DNA of 64,000 bases from Alkalibacterium sp. MB6 (GCF_009935905.1 NZ_PREX01000008.1:1-64000), one strand, 5' to 3'. Positions 45,868-55,736 are shown, counted from the stretch's first letter. The notes: a model not told the origin generated them from the letters alone. Numbers and translations: made by a program.

Positions 45868-47487
45868 CTAATCTTCGGACGGTCTACCTAAAAATTCATC
45901 GACGGATCGTCTAACTTTCGTTACTTGTAGACCATAAACGACTTGGACGTTCTTATCTTTTACAATAACCCCACTTGCGCCAGTTTCTTGACGAAGCACG
46001 TTTTCGTCCACTTTATTAGGGTCGTCGACTGTTAAACGTAAGCGAGTGTAGCAGTTGGTCACTGTTTTAATATTATTGTCTCCACCAAGTGCCGCAACAA
46101 TGGTAGCAGCAATACCTGCATCTGGAGAAGGATTAGGATCAACGACATCATCGATCAACTGACCAGCTGTAGTCGCTTTAGCACTTTGATAATCTTTTTT
46201 AGAATACAATTTCGTTTGTTCAGACGTATCTTCCCGTCCAATGGTTCTGTAATTAAACTTCTTAATTAAGAAGCGGAAGAGTAGGTAATAAATGGCAAAG
46301 TAGAGCAAGCCGACTAAAATATAACCCGGCCATCTAGTTGTCCCGACTCCCAAAGGCACGTTGTAGAGCAAGAAGTCAATGAAGCCATTTGGACCAATAG
46401 CTCTGACGTTAAAGAGGTTAAGTGTCACCATACTTAATCCACTCAATACGGAATGAAGAACAAATAGTACAGGAGCAACGAACATAAATGAGAATTCAAT
46501 AGGTTCTGTTACACCGGCAATAAATGAAGTGAACGCTGCAGGAATGAGTATCGCGCGAGCTTTCGCTTTGTTTTCAGGCTTAGCTGTATGATACATAGCC
46601 AAACACGCGCCGATTAAACCAAACATTTTAGAAATACCACGAGCATCCCACACTACGCTTTGTGACAGTAAGCCAATATTCGGTTGAGCAATTTCAGCAA
46701 AGTAAATATTACGTGCCCCTTCAAAGACTTCTCCACCCACTTCTGCAACGCCTCCTAAGGAAGAGTATAAGAAAGGCGTATAAACTAAGTGGTGCAAACC
46801 TGTTGGAATAAGGAGTCGTTCAAGTGTTCCGTATAAGAACAAACCAAAGTTACCTGAGCGGTTAATGAATCCACCTAAGGAATCAATACCGGACTGGACA
46901 ATAGGCCAGACGAAGCTGAACCCGATAGCGAGAAGAACCACAATAGGAATCAATACAATAAAGACAAATCGAGAACCGCCATAAATTTGGAAGGCATTGT
47001 CGAATTCAATATCGGCGTATTTATTATGAATAAGAGAAATAATGACCCCTAAAATAATACCTAAGAAAACACCCATATCAAGAATTTGGATACCCATAAC
47101 CATCGTTTGTCCAGACCCTCTTAAAGCGGTCGGATCAACTAATTGGCCACTTAATTGTAAAAAGTTATTCATTGCATTGATAAAGACTAAGTAAGCAAGA
47201 ACAGAGGTGAAGCCCGCTTCTGCTTTTTTCTTGTCAGCCAAACCAACGGCTATACCCACACAGAAAATTAATCCTAAGTTAGTTAGGATAGAAACTAAAG
47301 AACCTGAGAGAATCGTTCCAAAACCGGTCAATACCGGATTATCTAAAAAGGGAACGGTTTCGAGTAGTTGCGCATTTGTAAACAAATTTCCTATAGCGAT
47401 TAAAATACCGGCAATAGGTAAAATTAAAACAGGTATAAACATCGCTTTTGAGAAACGCTGCATACCGTTCATGACTTTATCTTTCAT
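45868..47487 (-). CDS. glvC: Alpha-glucoside PTS permease EIICB
   Basis: The 539-residue transporter has an EIIC domain (about 1-425, starting MNGMQRFSKAMFIPVLILPIAG) and an EIIB domain (about 455-539) with the phosphorylated Cys in VTNCYTRLRL. No EIIA domain is attached, so a separate EIIA-Glc-like protein, or the EIIA part of MalT, must supply phosphate. Its product would be the substrate of the GH4 enzyme 56 bp downstream. AGGAGG-like GGAGG precedes the ATG. A cre-like site lies upstream at 47537-47550. Confidence 0.9.
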   Translation of the reverse strand: MKDKVMNGMQRFSKAMFIPVLILPIAGILIAIGNLFTNAQLLETVPFLDNPVLTGFGTILSGSLVSILTNLGLIFCVGIAVGLADKKKAEAGFTSVLAYLVFINAMNNFLQLSGQLVDPTALRGSGQTMVMGIQILDMGVFLGIILGVIISLIHNKYADIEFDNAFQIYGGSRFVFIVLIPIVVLLAIGFSFVWPIVQSGIDSLGGFINRSGNFGLFLYGTLERLLIPTGLHHLVYTPFLYSSLGGVAEVGGEVFEGARNIYFAEIAQPNIGLLSQSVVWDARGISKMFGLIGACLAMYHTAKPENKAKARAILIPAAFTSFIAGVTEPIEFSFMFVAPVLFVLHSVLSGLSMVTLNLFNVRAIGPNGFIDFLLYNVPLGVGTTRWPGYILVGLLYFAIYYLLFRFLIKKFNYRTIGREDTSEQTKLYSKKDYQSAKATTAGQLIDDVVDPNPSPDAGIAATIVAALGGDNNIKTVTNCYTRLRLTVDDPNKVDENVLRQETGASGVIVKDKNVQVVYGLQVTKVRRSVDEFLGRPSED

Positions 47488-47536
47488 CTATCTTTCCTCC
47501 AAGTGTTTTTATTTATGAATTAAGTAGAGTATAACG

Positions 47537-47550
47537 TGAAAGCGGTTGAA
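47537..47550 (-). promoter_or_regulatory. Possible cre site before glvC
   Basis: TGAAAGCGGTTGAA (plus-strand reading) matches TGWAANCGNTNWCA at all but two positions. It lies 50 bp upstream of the glvC start, between rpiR and glvC. Confidence 0.45.
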
Positions 47551-47573
47551 CTGTCAGGTGTTCTGACGAGTAA

Positions 47574-47605
47574 GAAACGTGTTCCGCCAAAGCGAAACAC
47601 GTTTC
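47574..47605 (-). terminator. Stem-loop after the rpiR-type regulator gene
   Basis: GAAACGTGTT (47574-47583) pairs perfectly with AACACGTTTC (47596-47605). There is no long T run on the minus strand, so it may only attenuate. Confidence 0.45.
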
Positions 47606-47624
47606 ATATCATTTAATGACATAA

Positions 47625-48383
47625 TTACTCTTGAATTAAGTGGTTGAGGTAATGCTCGACGATGTATTCAAATGACAATAGGACACATGGGAAGAACACA
47701 TTCGGTAACATGTTTCGATCATCCAACTTATTTGTATCGTAAATAGGGATAGTCAAATCCGACAGGTTGGCGATTCGGTTATCAGAGTTTTGGGTAAAGG
47801 AGACAGTGAATATGTCTGCCTCAGACGCCTTTTTCAATTTACTATAGACTTGCTCGGTTTCACCAGATTTAGAAATAACCAACATAGCTCCTATATCTTC
47901 CAGGTTATTTTCAAATATACCTAGAGAATCAGAACCGCTAGATAAGATGGCTTTTCTACCAAGAACCAATAATTTCTTGTAAATGTATTCAGCGATAATT
48001 TTAGAGAACCCTGTTGCATAAATAAAGGTGTACGTCTCTTTTTTGAGTAGGATATGTTCTATAAATAAATCAAGTTTCTCTTCTGATAAATCCGATAGCA
48101 TAGTCGAAAAGTCATAATTTAATAGAGTCCCCTCTGTAGAAAATGGATCGTTCTCTGCCCTTTTGATAAGAGGAAGCAAAGAATAATACATATCTGTGAA
48201 GCCGGAATACCCCATTTTTTTTGATAAACGAATCACAGAAGCAGGTGAGGTAAAGGTTTCTTTTGCGACAGCCCTAACGCCCATGTCTTGAATGTCAGAG
48301 ATGTTTTTGACGATATAAGCCAATATATCTTCTTCAAGTGTGGTTAAGTGCTTTCCAGCAGTTAATTTGTTTAAATCAATCAC
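47625..48383 (-). CDS. RpiR/MurR-family sugar-phosphate regulator
   Basis: The 252-residue protein has an N-terminal RpiR helix-turn-helix (GVRAVAKETFTSPASVIRLSKKMGYSGFTD) and a C-terminal SIS domain (about 105-230; YATGFSKIIAEYI, ISKSGETEQV) that senses phosphosugars. It precedes glvC and glvA on the same strand, as in the GlvR-controlled Bacillus system, so maltose 6'-phosphate is a likely ligand. The start is GTG 48383 with AGAAGGG upstream. Whether it activates or represses cannot be read from sequence. Confidence 0.88.
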   Translation of the reverse strand: MIDLNKLTAGKHLTTLEEDILAYIVKNISDIQDMGVRAVAKETFTSPASVIRLSKKMGYSGFTDMYYSLLPLIKRAENDPFSTEGTLLNYDFSTMLSDLSEEKLDLFIEHILLKKETYTFIYATGFSKIIAEYIYKKLLVLGRKAILSSGSDSLGIFENNLEDIGAMLVISKSGETEQVYSKLKKASEADIFTVSFTQNSDNRIANLSDLTIPIYDTNKLDDRNMLPNVFFPCVLLSFEYIVEHYLNHLIQE

Positions 48384-48616
48384 GAGTAGCCCTTCTTTCT
48401 TTAAGCGGATAGTATTTATTTAGGAGGCATTGCTCTAATAGGTTATGACAATAATCTCCTTCATTATAAGACTAACCGTCAGGAATGGACAATCCTTTTA
48501 GTAAATAATAAAAAGAAGCAGAATGGTTCTTTATTGAAGCAAGGCGTCTGTTGTACAATAGAGAAAAGAGTTAAATGTGAAGAATATAAAAGACAGCAGT
48601 AGAGAGGATTAGATTG

Positions 48617-50149
48617 ATGAGTCATTATTCTTTGGGAGTCGACATAGGAACAACCAGTACGAAAGCCGTTTTATTTAATGAAACGGGGGAGCATATCCAT
48701 CAAGCAACAGTTGAATACCCTTTGTTGACGTCTGAACCAAAAGCTGCAGAACAAGATCCGGATGAAATAGTAGAAGCTGTGAAGCTGGCTATTAAAGCAA
48801 TAGTCGATTACTTATCCGCAGATATAAGCCATTTGACCGTTGTTTCTTTCAGTGCAGCGATGCATAGTGTGTTGGCGGTTGATGCAAAAGGAAAGCCATT
48901 GACTGCTTCGATTACGTGGGCTGATCAACGGGCAGAAGCGTATGCTAAACAGTTACGAGAAGGAAATGGGCAGGCTATTTATGAAAAAACGGGTACGCCT
49001 ATTCACCCGATGTCTCCTTTGGTCAAACTCTTGTGGTTGAAAGAAGAGAAGGCGTCTATCTTCGAAAAGGCTCACCGGTTTGTAGGCATCAAAGAGTATG
49101 TCTTTTTCCATCTGTTTGGAGAATGGGTTGTTGATCACTCGATTGCGTCAGCTACGGGATTGTTTAATATGTACACAATGGACTGGGACGAAGAAGCGCT
49201 AGAACTGGCAGGAATCCAGTCTAGTCAGCTATCCAGGTTAGTGCCAACAACAGAGATTTTTACTAAAATGAAAAAGGAACGTGCTCAAGAATTGGGTTTG
49301 CCTCCTTCAATCCCTGTTGTCATTGGAGCCAATGATGGTTGCTTAGCGAATTTAGGTGTGAATGCTATCCAACCGGGAGTCGTTGCTGTGACAATCGGAA
49401 CAAGTGGTGCCATTCGAACGGTTTCTGATAAACCCGTATCCGATTCGAAAGGTCGTATTTTTTCATATGCTTTGACTGAAAATCATTGGGTCATCGGAGG
49501 ACCGGTAAATAGTGGCGGAATGATATTAAGGTGGCTCCGTGATGAACTCTGCCAAGAAGAAGTTCAAGAAGCCGAGTTAACAGGGGAAGACCCTTATCAT
49601 TTAATCACGAAAAAAATAGCTGAAGTGAAAGCTGGATCGGAAGGCCTTCTGTTTCACCCGTATCTCGCAGGTGAACGGGCGCCTTCTTGGAATGCTAATG
49701 CCAGAGGCTCTTTTTTCGGACTGGCGCTTCAACACAAAAGAGAGCATATGATGCGGGCTGTTTTAGAAGGGATCAATATGAATATGTATATGGTCTTTTT
49801 AGCCTTGGAAGAACTGATAGGCATACCTGATAAAATACACGCAACAGGTGGCTTTGCCCAGTCAGATGTCTGGCGTCAGATGCTGGCAGATATTTTCAAT
49901 CAAGAGGTTCATGTATCTCAGACGGTTGAAAGTTCTTGCCTGGGTGCCGTCGTTTTAGGACGATACGCTATTGGGGAATTGAGTGACTTGAGCGATGTCA
50001 AAGATATGGTAAGCATCAAAGAAGTCAGCACACCTGATAAAGAATTAGTCACTATTTACCAAGAGTTGATGCCTTTATATATACGCTTAAGCCGCCTATT
50101 CGAAAAAGAGTACGAGGCGATTACTGACTTTCAACAAACATACAAATAA
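48617..50149 (+). CDS. gntK: Gluconate kinase, FGGY family
   Basis: The 510-residue carbohydrate kinase phosphorylates a sugar acid with ATP. It has the FGGY N-terminal phosphate loop GVDIGTTSTKAVLFN, the TWADQRA substrate region, the ATP-binding VTIGTSGAIR and the C-terminal ATGGFAQSDVW. Length and the GANDGCLANLG and YLAGERAPSW segments match Bacillus-type GntK rather than xylulokinase or glycerol kinase. ATG 48617 lies 9 bp from GAGAGG; TTG 48614 is less likely. It is monocistronic, ending in a terminator, with no gluconate permease beside it. Confidence 0.82.
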   Translation: MSHYSLGVDIGTTSTKAVLFNETGEHIHQATVEYPLLTSEPKAAEQDPDEIVEAVKLAIKAIVDYLSADISHLTVVSFSAAMHSVLAVDAKGKPLTASITWADQRAEAYAKQLREGNGQAIYEKTGTPIHPMSPLVKLLWLKEEKASIFEKAHRFVGIKEYVFFHLFGEWVVDHSIASATGLFNMYTMDWDEEALELAGIQSSQLSRLVPTTEIFTKMKKERAQELGLPPSIPVVIGANDGCLANLGVNAIQPGVVAVTIGTSGAIRTVSDKPVSDSKGRIFSYALTENHWVIGGPVNSGGMILRWLRDELCQEEVQEAELTGEDPYHLITKKIAEVKAGSEGLLFHPYLAGERAPSWNANARGSFFGLALQHKREHMMRAVLEGINMNMYMVFLALEELIGIPDKIHATGGFAQSDVWRQMLADIFNQEVHVSQTVESSCLGAVVLGRYAIGELSDLSDVKDMVSIKEVSTPDKELVTIYQELMPLYIRLSRLFEKEYEAITDFQQTYK

Positions 50150-50154
50150 TTATG

Positions 50155-50193
50155 AACACACCCATTTGGATGATGTCTAAATGGGTGTGTTTT
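50155..50193 (+). terminator. Intrinsic terminator after gntK
   Basis: AACACACCCATTT (50155-50167) pairs perfectly with AAATGGGTGTGTT (50179-50191) and is followed by T residues. Confidence 0.9.
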
Positions 50194-50399
50194 GCATTGA
50201 CCTCAAGTAGCTAGTAAATTGAATGAAGGTATTAAAAAGTGAATACAAGCGATTTCTACATGTGTAATATACACTGTTTATCCTTTATTTGTGTATAAAC
50301 GATAAATAATATTCTTTTTTGCGCTTTTATATTGCATAAATAACTACAAGGTGGTAAGATGCTTTACATTGAAGAGAACAATTAAGGGGACGACATCAT

Positions 50400-51878
50400 A
50401 TGACAAAATCAGTTAAGCATTTCTTTTTAATACTCATTGCATTAGTCAGCTGCTTCCTGCCTACTATGACAGTATCGGCTGAAGACGGATCGGCATTGCA
50501 GCGCATTCAAGACGAAGGGGTTCTGACGATTGGAACCAGCGCAGACTTCCCACCGTTTGAATTTTACGCTGTGGTGGACGGGGAACGTCGCGCTGTAGGG
50601 ATGGATATCTTTATCGCAGAAAAAATTGCGGATGATTTAGGTGTGGAACTAGAAATTCAAGACATTGGCTTTGACAGTTTGTTGCCGGCTTTGGAAGCTC
50701 GAAACGTCGACATGGTTATAGCCGGGATGACACCGACGCCAGAGAGACGTAAGAGTGTAGATTTCTCAGAAATTTATTTTAAAACATTCCAAAATATTAT
50801 GGTTAAAGCAGAAGACCAAGACGTATACAGTTCTATAGAATCATTAAATGGAATGAGAATTGGTGTACAAGCTAGTTCTTTACAAGAACAATTAGCAAGC
50901 CAAATTGATAATCCTGAACTGATGACGTTAACTGACTTAAACGACTTACTATTAGCATTGAAAACGAATCGTTTGGATGCCGTTATAATGCAAGGGCCAA
51001 ATGCTGAAGCTCATGCGGCTAACGATGAAGACTTACATACGTTTGTAGGTGGGTTTGAAATGGACGATGATGACCAAGGATCTGCCATTGCTTTTAGAAA
51101 AAATGAAGATTCTTTGGTTGAAGCTGTCAACGAAAGCTTGAATGAAATTGAAGAACAAGGCCTAATTGAAGACTACCTCGCCCAAGCCGGAGAGTATATG
51201 GCAGTATCTGAAGTGAACGAAGACGGCGAAGAAGTGGAAGATGGATTTGTATCAAGTTATTGGGAATACTTTTGGGATGGGACCATGCTGACTCTATTTA
51301 TTTCAGCAGTCTCTGTATTTATCGGTATGATACTTGGCGCTTTGCTCGCTTTCAAGCGTTTATCTAAGAATACTTTCGTGAGAGTGGTGGCTACCGCTTA
51401 CGTTGAATTTGTCCGTGGTACCCCTATGATGATTCAAGTCATGTTTATCTATTTTGCCTCTGGTATATTCTTTGATTTGCCAGCATTAGCAGCCGGAATT
51501 ATAGCCGTGTCATTGAACTCAGGAGCATATATTTGCGAAATTGTCCGTAGTGGATTAGGTTCAGTAAATAAAGGTCAAGAAGAAGCCGCCAGAAGTTTAG
51601 GGATGAGCAAGAAGCAATCCATGCGTCATATTATTTTCCCACAAGCACTGAAGAATATATGGCCTGCTTTAGGAAATGAGTTTATCACAATCATTAAAGA
51701 GTCGTCTATTGTGTCTGTTATTGGTGTAGGCGAATTGATTTTCCAAACACGAGTCGTTCGTTCGATCTCATTCCAAGGGATATTACCACTATTTGTAAGT
51801 ATGTTAATTTACTTTGTGTTGACATTCAGCTTAACTAAACTATTGAACTACTATGAAGGGAAAATGAGCCATGATTAA
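50400..51878 (+). CDS. Amino-acid ABC transporter, binding protein-permease fusion
   Basis: The 492-residue GlnP-like fusion has a signal peptide ending near VSAED (residue 28) and a family 3 solute-binding domain (about 32-265; [28 protein letters not shown]). A permease domain follows (about 285-490) with the EAA loop [23 protein letters not shown]. It imports a polar amino acid, with glutamine, glutamate or arginine the usual ligands; the ligand is not decided here. AAGGGGAC precedes the ATG. The 3' end overlaps the ATPase gene by 8 bp, so the two are cotranscribed. Confidence 0.9.
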   Translation: MTKSVKHFFLILIALVSCFLPTMTVSAEDGSALQRIQDEGVLTIGTSADFPPFEFYAVVDGERRAVGMDIFIAEKIADDLGVELEIQDIGFDSLLPALEARNVDMVIAGMTPTPERRKSVDFSEIYFKTFQNIMVKAEDQDVYSSIESLNGMRIGVQASSLQEQLASQIDNPELMTLTDLNDLLLALKTNRLDAVIMQGPNAEAHAANDEDLHTFVGGFEMDDDDQGSAIAFRKNEDSLVEAVNESLNEIEEQGLIEDYLAQAGEYMAVSEVNEDGEEVEDGFVSSYWEYFWDGTMLTLFISAVSVFIGMILGALLAFKRLSKNTFVRVVATAYVEFVRGTPMMIQVMFIYFASGIFFDLPALAAGIIAVSLNSGAYICEIVRSGLGSVNKGQEEAARSLGMSKKQSMRHIIFPQALKNIWPALGNEFITIIKESSIVSVIGVGELIFQTRVVRSISFQGILPLFVSMLIYFVLTFSLTKLLNYYEGKMSHD

Positions 51879-52596
51879 AGTAAACCATTTAAAGAAATCA
51901 TTTGGAAAAAATGAAGTGTTGTCTGACATAAATGAAGAGATTCAAAAAGGGGAAGTGGTTGTAGTTATTGGTCCTTCAGGATCAGGGAAATCCACTTTTC
52001 TACGTTGCTTGAATATGTTAGAAAAACCGTCGGATGGCGAAATCGTTTTTGAAGGTACAAGTTTGACTGGGCTAAAAGAGCAAGAGTTAAATCAATTACG
52101 TCAAAAAATGGGAATGGTATTCCAGCAATTCAATCTCTTTCCTCATAAAACAGCTTTAGAAAACGTCACGATTGCACCAATCAAAGTCAAAGGAGTACCA
52201 GAGTGGGAAGCTCAGCAAGATGGTACGCGAATTCTGGAGCAAGTCGGCTTGGCAGATAAAGTAGATGCTTACCCATCCAGTTTATCCGGTGGGCAACAAC
52301 AGCGTGTCGCTATTGCCCGTGCATTAGCAATGAATCCGGACGTGATGTTGTTCGATGAGCCAACCTCTGCGCTGGATCCAGAGATGGTCGGAGAAGTTCT
52401 TAAAGTAATGAAAGACTTGGCCAATTCGGGTATGACCATGGTAGTGGTCACGCATGAAATGGGCTTCGCCAAAGAAGTAGCTGACCGCGTCATCTTCATG
52501 GATGGTGGTTATGTTGTCGAACAAGGCGTGCCGGAAGACATCTTCACTCATCCACAACACGAAAGAACCCAGGACTTCCTGGCAAAAGTACTTTAA
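51871..52596 (+). CDS. glnQ: Amino-acid ABC transporter ATP-binding protein, GlnQ type
   Basis: The 241-residue ATPase has Walker [11 protein letters not shown]-loop [11 protein letters not shown], signature [15 protein letters not shown], Walker [14 protein letters not shown] and the switch His in VVTHEMGFA. The FNLFPH stretch and the short length are typical of polar amino-acid (PAAT) ATPases. It overlaps the fusion permease gene and completes a two-gene transporter. An intrinsic terminator at 52611-52647 follows 14 bp after the stop. Confidence 0.93.
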   Translation: MIKVNHLKKSFGKNEVLSDINEEIQKGEVVVVIGPSGSGKSTFLRCLNMLEKPSDGEIVFEGTSLTGLKEQELNQLRQKMGMVFQQFNLFPHKTALENVTIAPIKVKGVPEWEAQQDGTRILEQVGLADKVDAYPSSLSGGQQQRVAIARALAMNPDVMLFDEPTSALDPEMVGEVLKVMKDLANSGMTMVVVTHEMGFAKEVADRVIFMDGGYVVEQGVPEDIFTHPQHERTQDFLAKVL

Positions 52597-52610
52597 TTTA
52601 ATCTGATGGG

Positions 52611-52647
52611 ACACGAAATGACCTGTGGAAGTTGTTTCGTGTTTTTA
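52611..52647 (+). terminator. Intrinsic terminator after glnQ
   Basis: ACACGAAA (52611-52618) pairs with TTTCGTGT (52635-52642) and is followed by T residues. Confidence 0.85.
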
Positions 52648-52669
52648 ATTTGGCCAACAGTTAACCAGT

Positions 52670-52811
52670 AACTCCGAGTTGCCTAGAGAGCGGCTCTCTG
52701 AGCAACTCGGAGTTAAGTACAAACATGAGTTGCTTAGATAACGATTCTCTAAGCAACTCAACATAGTACGTATTAGGTGAACTGCTTAGAGAGGGCGTCT
52801 CTAAGCAACTT
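52670..52811. repeat. Hairpin array D: three units, 51-52 bp period
   Basis: GAGTTGC-type arms begin at 52676, 52727 and 52779. Unit 1 is a nearly perfect 45-nt hairpin (52670-52714), with 22-nt arms (AACTCCGAGTTGC... and ...GCAACTCGGAGTT) and a two-base mismatch. Unit 2 pairs GAGTTGCTTAGA with TCTAAGCAACTC. Unit 3 pairs GAACTGCTTAGAGA with TCTCTAAGCAACTT. It lies between convergent genes, 22 bp after the glnQ terminator. Confidence 0.88.
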
Positions 52812-52840
52812 ATCTATTTATCACTATTCTCAACTATCAT

Positions 52841-52886
52841 AAAAGACCAAGTAGTCTTCCTGAGTAGGAAAGTGACTTGGTCTTTT
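52841..52886 (-). terminator. Intrinsic terminator after the HTH/DUF2975 operon
   Basis: AAAAGACCAAGT (52841-52852) pairs perfectly with ACTTGGTCTTTT (52875-52886), with an inner TTCCT/AGGAA stem. Usable from both strands. Confidence 0.88.
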
Positions 52887-52892
52887 ACTGAC

Positions 52893-53108
52893 TTAATAAA
52901 CATCGTCCGGTCGGTATTCTAAAATATCCCCGGGTTGGCAATCTAAAGCTTTGCAAATCTCATCTAGTGTATTTAAGCGAATCGCTTTTGCTTTGCCATT
53001 TTTTAAAATCGAAATATTAGACATCGTAATGCCTACTCGTTCAGACAATTCCGTCACACTCATTTTACGCTTAGCTAACATCACATCAATATTAATCACA
53101 ATAGTCAT
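52893..53108 (-). CDS. Small XRE/Cro-like HTH regulator (YozG type)
   Basis: The 71-residue protein is a single Cro/C1-type helix-turn-helix: IDVMLAKRKMSVTELSERVGI, then NISILKNGKAKAIRLNTLDEICKALDC and the short tail QPGDILEYRPDD. This short class usually accompanies DUF2975 membrane proteins in Firmicutes, as it does here. It starts 10 bp after the second DUF2975 gene, with GAGGTG before the ATG, so it is the last gene of a three-gene operon and may regulate it. Confidence 0.88.
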   Translation of the reverse strand: MTIVINIDVMLAKRKMSVTELSERVGITMSNISILKNGKAKAIRLNTLDEICKALDCQPGDILEYRPDDVY

Positions 53109-53118
53109 TTGTCACACC

Positions 53119-53592
53119 TCATATCGTCCACTTATTTTCTTCTTTAAGTTCAATTGCTTTTTCGAACAACTCTTGAAGGACAGCCACTAAAGTAGCCAGC
53201 ACAAAGGAGGCAAAAACAGGTAGGGCGCCGACGATAACGAGTCCTGGTGCGTCATCGATTTCCGCTAACATAAAAATAAAAGGCAGAATGACAGTGAAAA
53301 TGCCACTGAAAGCAAGTGCGCTATATTTAATCCTTTTTAACAAAGTCACCGCTTCTTTTGAAAAAGCATTATCCTTCTCTATATAATTTAAAACAAAGTA
53401 AGACTGCATCAAACCATACAAAAAGGGAAGAACTGATAAATATAAACCAATAACAATAGGATAAAGGATGTGATCAAGGTCTGGATTAGCAGGGTTAGTT
53501 AATAGCCAAGGAATGCCCACGGCAGCAAGTATCAAAACAGGGAACGCGAGTAATAATATGGCTCCTTTTAGAAGCATCGTCGATTGTTTCAT
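53119..53592 (-). CDS. DUF2975 membrane protein (second copy)
   Basis: The 157-residue protein has four predicted helices in the pattern of DUF2975 proteins, with DNAFSKEAVTLLKRIKYSALAF between helices 2 and 3. The C-terminus LFEKAIELKEENKWTI closely resembles that of its upstream neighbour (KKAVALKEETDLTI). The two are tandem paralogues. Function is not known for the family; an association with the small HTH regulator is common. GAGGGA precedes the ATG. Confidence 0.82.
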   Translation of the reverse strand: MKQSTMLLKGAILLLAFPVLILAAVGIPWLLTNPANPDLDHILYPIVIGLYLSVLPFLYGLMQSYFVLNYIEKDNAFSKEAVTLLKRIKYSALAFSGIFTVILPFIFMLAEIDDAPGLVIVGALPVFASFVLATLVAVLQELFEKAIELKEENKWTI

Positions 53593-53611
53593 TATAAATC
53601 CCTCTTTTACA

Positions 53612-54088
53612 TTATATAGTCAAATCGGTTTCTTCTTTTAATGCGACAGCCTTTTTGATAAGCGATTGGAGAATGGCCGCGACTACTGAAATAATGAAAG
53701 AAGCAAAGGTAATCATTAATGCCAGTAAAGATATGCCTGGTTGACCGGCATTTTCTGTGTGTATAAAGACCAAACCGATAATGTATAAGATTCCAATACT
53801 CAAGGCGCAGATTTTGATGATCTTTAACGCATGAACGGATGGATTAGAAAAAGGCTTATCCTGGTCTATATGCCTTAATAATAAAAAGGCCTGGTATAGA
53901 GCCATAAAAAAAGGAAGAGTCGTCAAGTAAATACCAATCAAAAGGGGATACCTCAAATGTGCGAATTCAGGAGCGCTTTTAGCGAAGTATTTAGCCATTT
54001 GCGGCAACCAGAACACACATAGGCCTAGAACAATAAAGCCAATACCAAAAATCGTTACCCTTAAATAGCTTGTACGTTTTATTTTCAT
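53612..54088 (-). CDS. DUF2975 membrane protein (first copy)
   Basis: The 158-residue protein has the same four-helix pattern as its downstream paralogue, with DKPFSNPSVHALKIIKICALSIG as the loop motif and a conserved charged C-terminus. It is the first gene of the operon, with GAGGTG before the ATG and an AT-rich promoter region shared with the divergent uxaC gene. Both copies keep length and topology, so neither looks decayed. Confidence 0.82.
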   Translation of the reverse strand: MKIKRTSYLRVTIFGIGFIVLGLCVFWLPQMAKYFAKSAPEFAHLRYPLLIGIYLTTLPFFMALYQAFLLLRHIDQDKPFSNPSVHALKIIKICALSIGILYIIGLVFIHTENAGQPGISLLALMITFASFIISVVAAILQSLIKKAVALKEETDLTI

Positions 54089-54284
54089 TTAACACACCTC
54101 TTCGATGAATTTAACTGAATTATAAACCAAAATTTATCGAGAAACAATAAATAATAATTGATTTACATAAAACTTAAGAATTAACTCAAGACTAATTTAT
54201 AATTATACTCTTGTATACGAGAAGCGTTCGTTCTAAAATAGAGTTAGTTCAAACCATAAACAAACTTACAAACGGAGGGTTACC

Positions 54285-55679
54285 ATGAGTTTTATTAAAG
54301 AGAACTTTATGCTTCAAAATGAAACCGCTGTAAAACTGTATCATACTGTTGCGAAAGATTTACCAATTATAGATTACCATTGCCACTTAAGCCCACAGGA
54401 AATTGTTGAAGATCATGTATTTGAAGACATTACTGAATTATGGCTAGCAGGCGACCACTACAAATGGCGTGCTATGCGAGCAAATGGTGTGCCGGAAAGT
54501 CACATCACTGGTGATGCATCATCGAAAGAGAAATTCAAAGCGTGGGCAGAGACCGCTGAAGTGTCTGTTGGGAATCCTTTATTTCACTGGACTCATCTTG
54601 AAATGAAAGAATATTTTGGCATAGAAGAACTCCTAACCAAAAACAACTGGGAAACTCTTTATGAAGAAATGAACCGTCAATTAAAAGAAAACAAGTTGAC
54701 AGCTCGTGAACTGATTAAGCGTTCCAACGTCGAATTCATTGGGACGACGGATACGCCTTTTGACAGCTTAGACGAACATAAGCAAATTGCTGAAGATGAA
54801 ACCTTTGATGTAACGGTTGCACCATCCTTCAGACCGGATGAACTCTATAAGCTTACACCGATTGATTTGAAACGATTGGAAGAGTTGACCGGAAAAACGG
54901 CTGATACTTATGAAGCACTTCGTACGATTATAGAAGACCGAGTTGATTACTTTGACCAACGAGGCGCATTAATTTCTGATCATGGCATTCAATACGTGGT
55001 GTATGCTGAAGCAACTGACGAAGAAATTGAACGTATTTTCCAAAAATTAAAAGGAGAAGAAACCTTATCCTTAGACGAAAGTGACAAATGGATTACTCGA
55101 CTGCTCGTGGATTTATCAAAAATGTATGCGGACAGAAACTGGATCATGCAAATTCACTTTGGAGCCATTAGAAGCACGAACACCCGTCTATCTAGTCAGT
55201 TAGGTCCTAATATCGGCGTGGATTCCATTGCGGACCAGTCTTATTTGGCTGAAAAATTAAACCAGTTGTTGGACGCGATGGATAAAGAAGGCCACTTACC
55301 AAAAACGATTGTATATAATTTAAATCCAGAATATAATCACATTGTGGCTAGTGCTACAGCCAACTTTCAAGCGAATAACGAGGGCGTTAAAGGTAAAGTA
55401 CAATTCGGAGCCGGTTGGTGGTTTAATGACACAGAAAAAGGCATGTTAAGACAAATGGAAACCTTAGCTGATCACGGCTTACTCAACCATTTTGTGGGTA
55501 TGTTAACAGACTCGCGCAGTTTTGTCTCTTATCCCCGTCATGATTACTTTAGACGTATTTTCTGTAACTACGTCGGCGAAGAAGTCGAGCAAGGCAAGTT
55601 CCCAAATAGCGAACCGATGTTAAAACAATTAGTAGAAAACGTCTGCTATTATAACGCCAAACGCTACTTTACAAAATAA
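54285..55679 (+). CDS. uxaC: Glucuronate isomerase
   Basis: The 464-residue enzyme interconverts D-glucuronate and D-fructuronate (and D-galacturonate and D-tagaturonate). It has the family's N-terminal FMLQNETAVKLYH, the metal-site DYHCHLSP, WRAMRANGV, and the C-terminal GMLTDSRSFVSYPRHDYFRR. Length is normal. ACGGAGGG precedes the ATG. No other hexuronate gene (uxuA, uxuB, kdgK, a transporter) is adjacent, so the pathway must be completed from another locus. Hairpin array E follows. Confidence 0.95.
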   Translation: MSFIKENFMLQNETAVKLYHTVAKDLPIIDYHCHLSPQEIVEDHVFEDITELWLAGDHYKWRAMRANGVPESHITGDASSKEKFKAWAETAEVSVGNPLFHWTHLEMKEYFGIEELLTKNNWETLYEEMNRQLKENKLTARELIKRSNVEFIGTTDTPFDSLDEHKQIAEDETFDVTVAPSFRPDELYKLTPIDLKRLEELTGKTADTYEALRTIIEDRVDYFDQRGALISDHGIQYVVYAEATDEEIERIFQKLKGEETLSLDESDKWITRLLVDLSKMYADRNWIMQIHFGAIRSTNTRLSSQLGPNIGVDSIADQSYLAEKLNQLLDAMDKEGHLPKTIVYNLNPEYNHIVASATANFQANNEGVKGKVQFGAGWWFNDTEKGMLRQMETLADHGLLNHFVGMLTDSRSFVSYPRHDYFRRIFCNYVGEEVEQGKFPNSEPMLKQLVENVCYYNAKRYFTK

Positions 55680-55681
55680 TG

Positions 55682-55736
55682 ATACCCCTTATTAGTCATT
55701 CGTTACCGAAGGCGGCTAATAGGGGTATGTTTCATT
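55682..55736 (+). terminator. Probable terminator after uxaC
   Basis: ATACCCCTTATTAG (55682-55695) pairs with CTAATAGGGGTAT (55716-55728), a 13-bp stem with one bulge, followed by a weak T-rich end. Confidence 0.7.

Noticed and set aside
50340-50365. T-box-like AAGGTGGTAAGATGC before the amino-acid transporter
   Set aside because: There is no leader with a specifier loop or antiterminator, and the gene starts within about 50 bp.
54190-54230. cre site before uxaC
   Set aside because: GAGAAGCGTTCGTT misses the invariant TG and other consensus bases.
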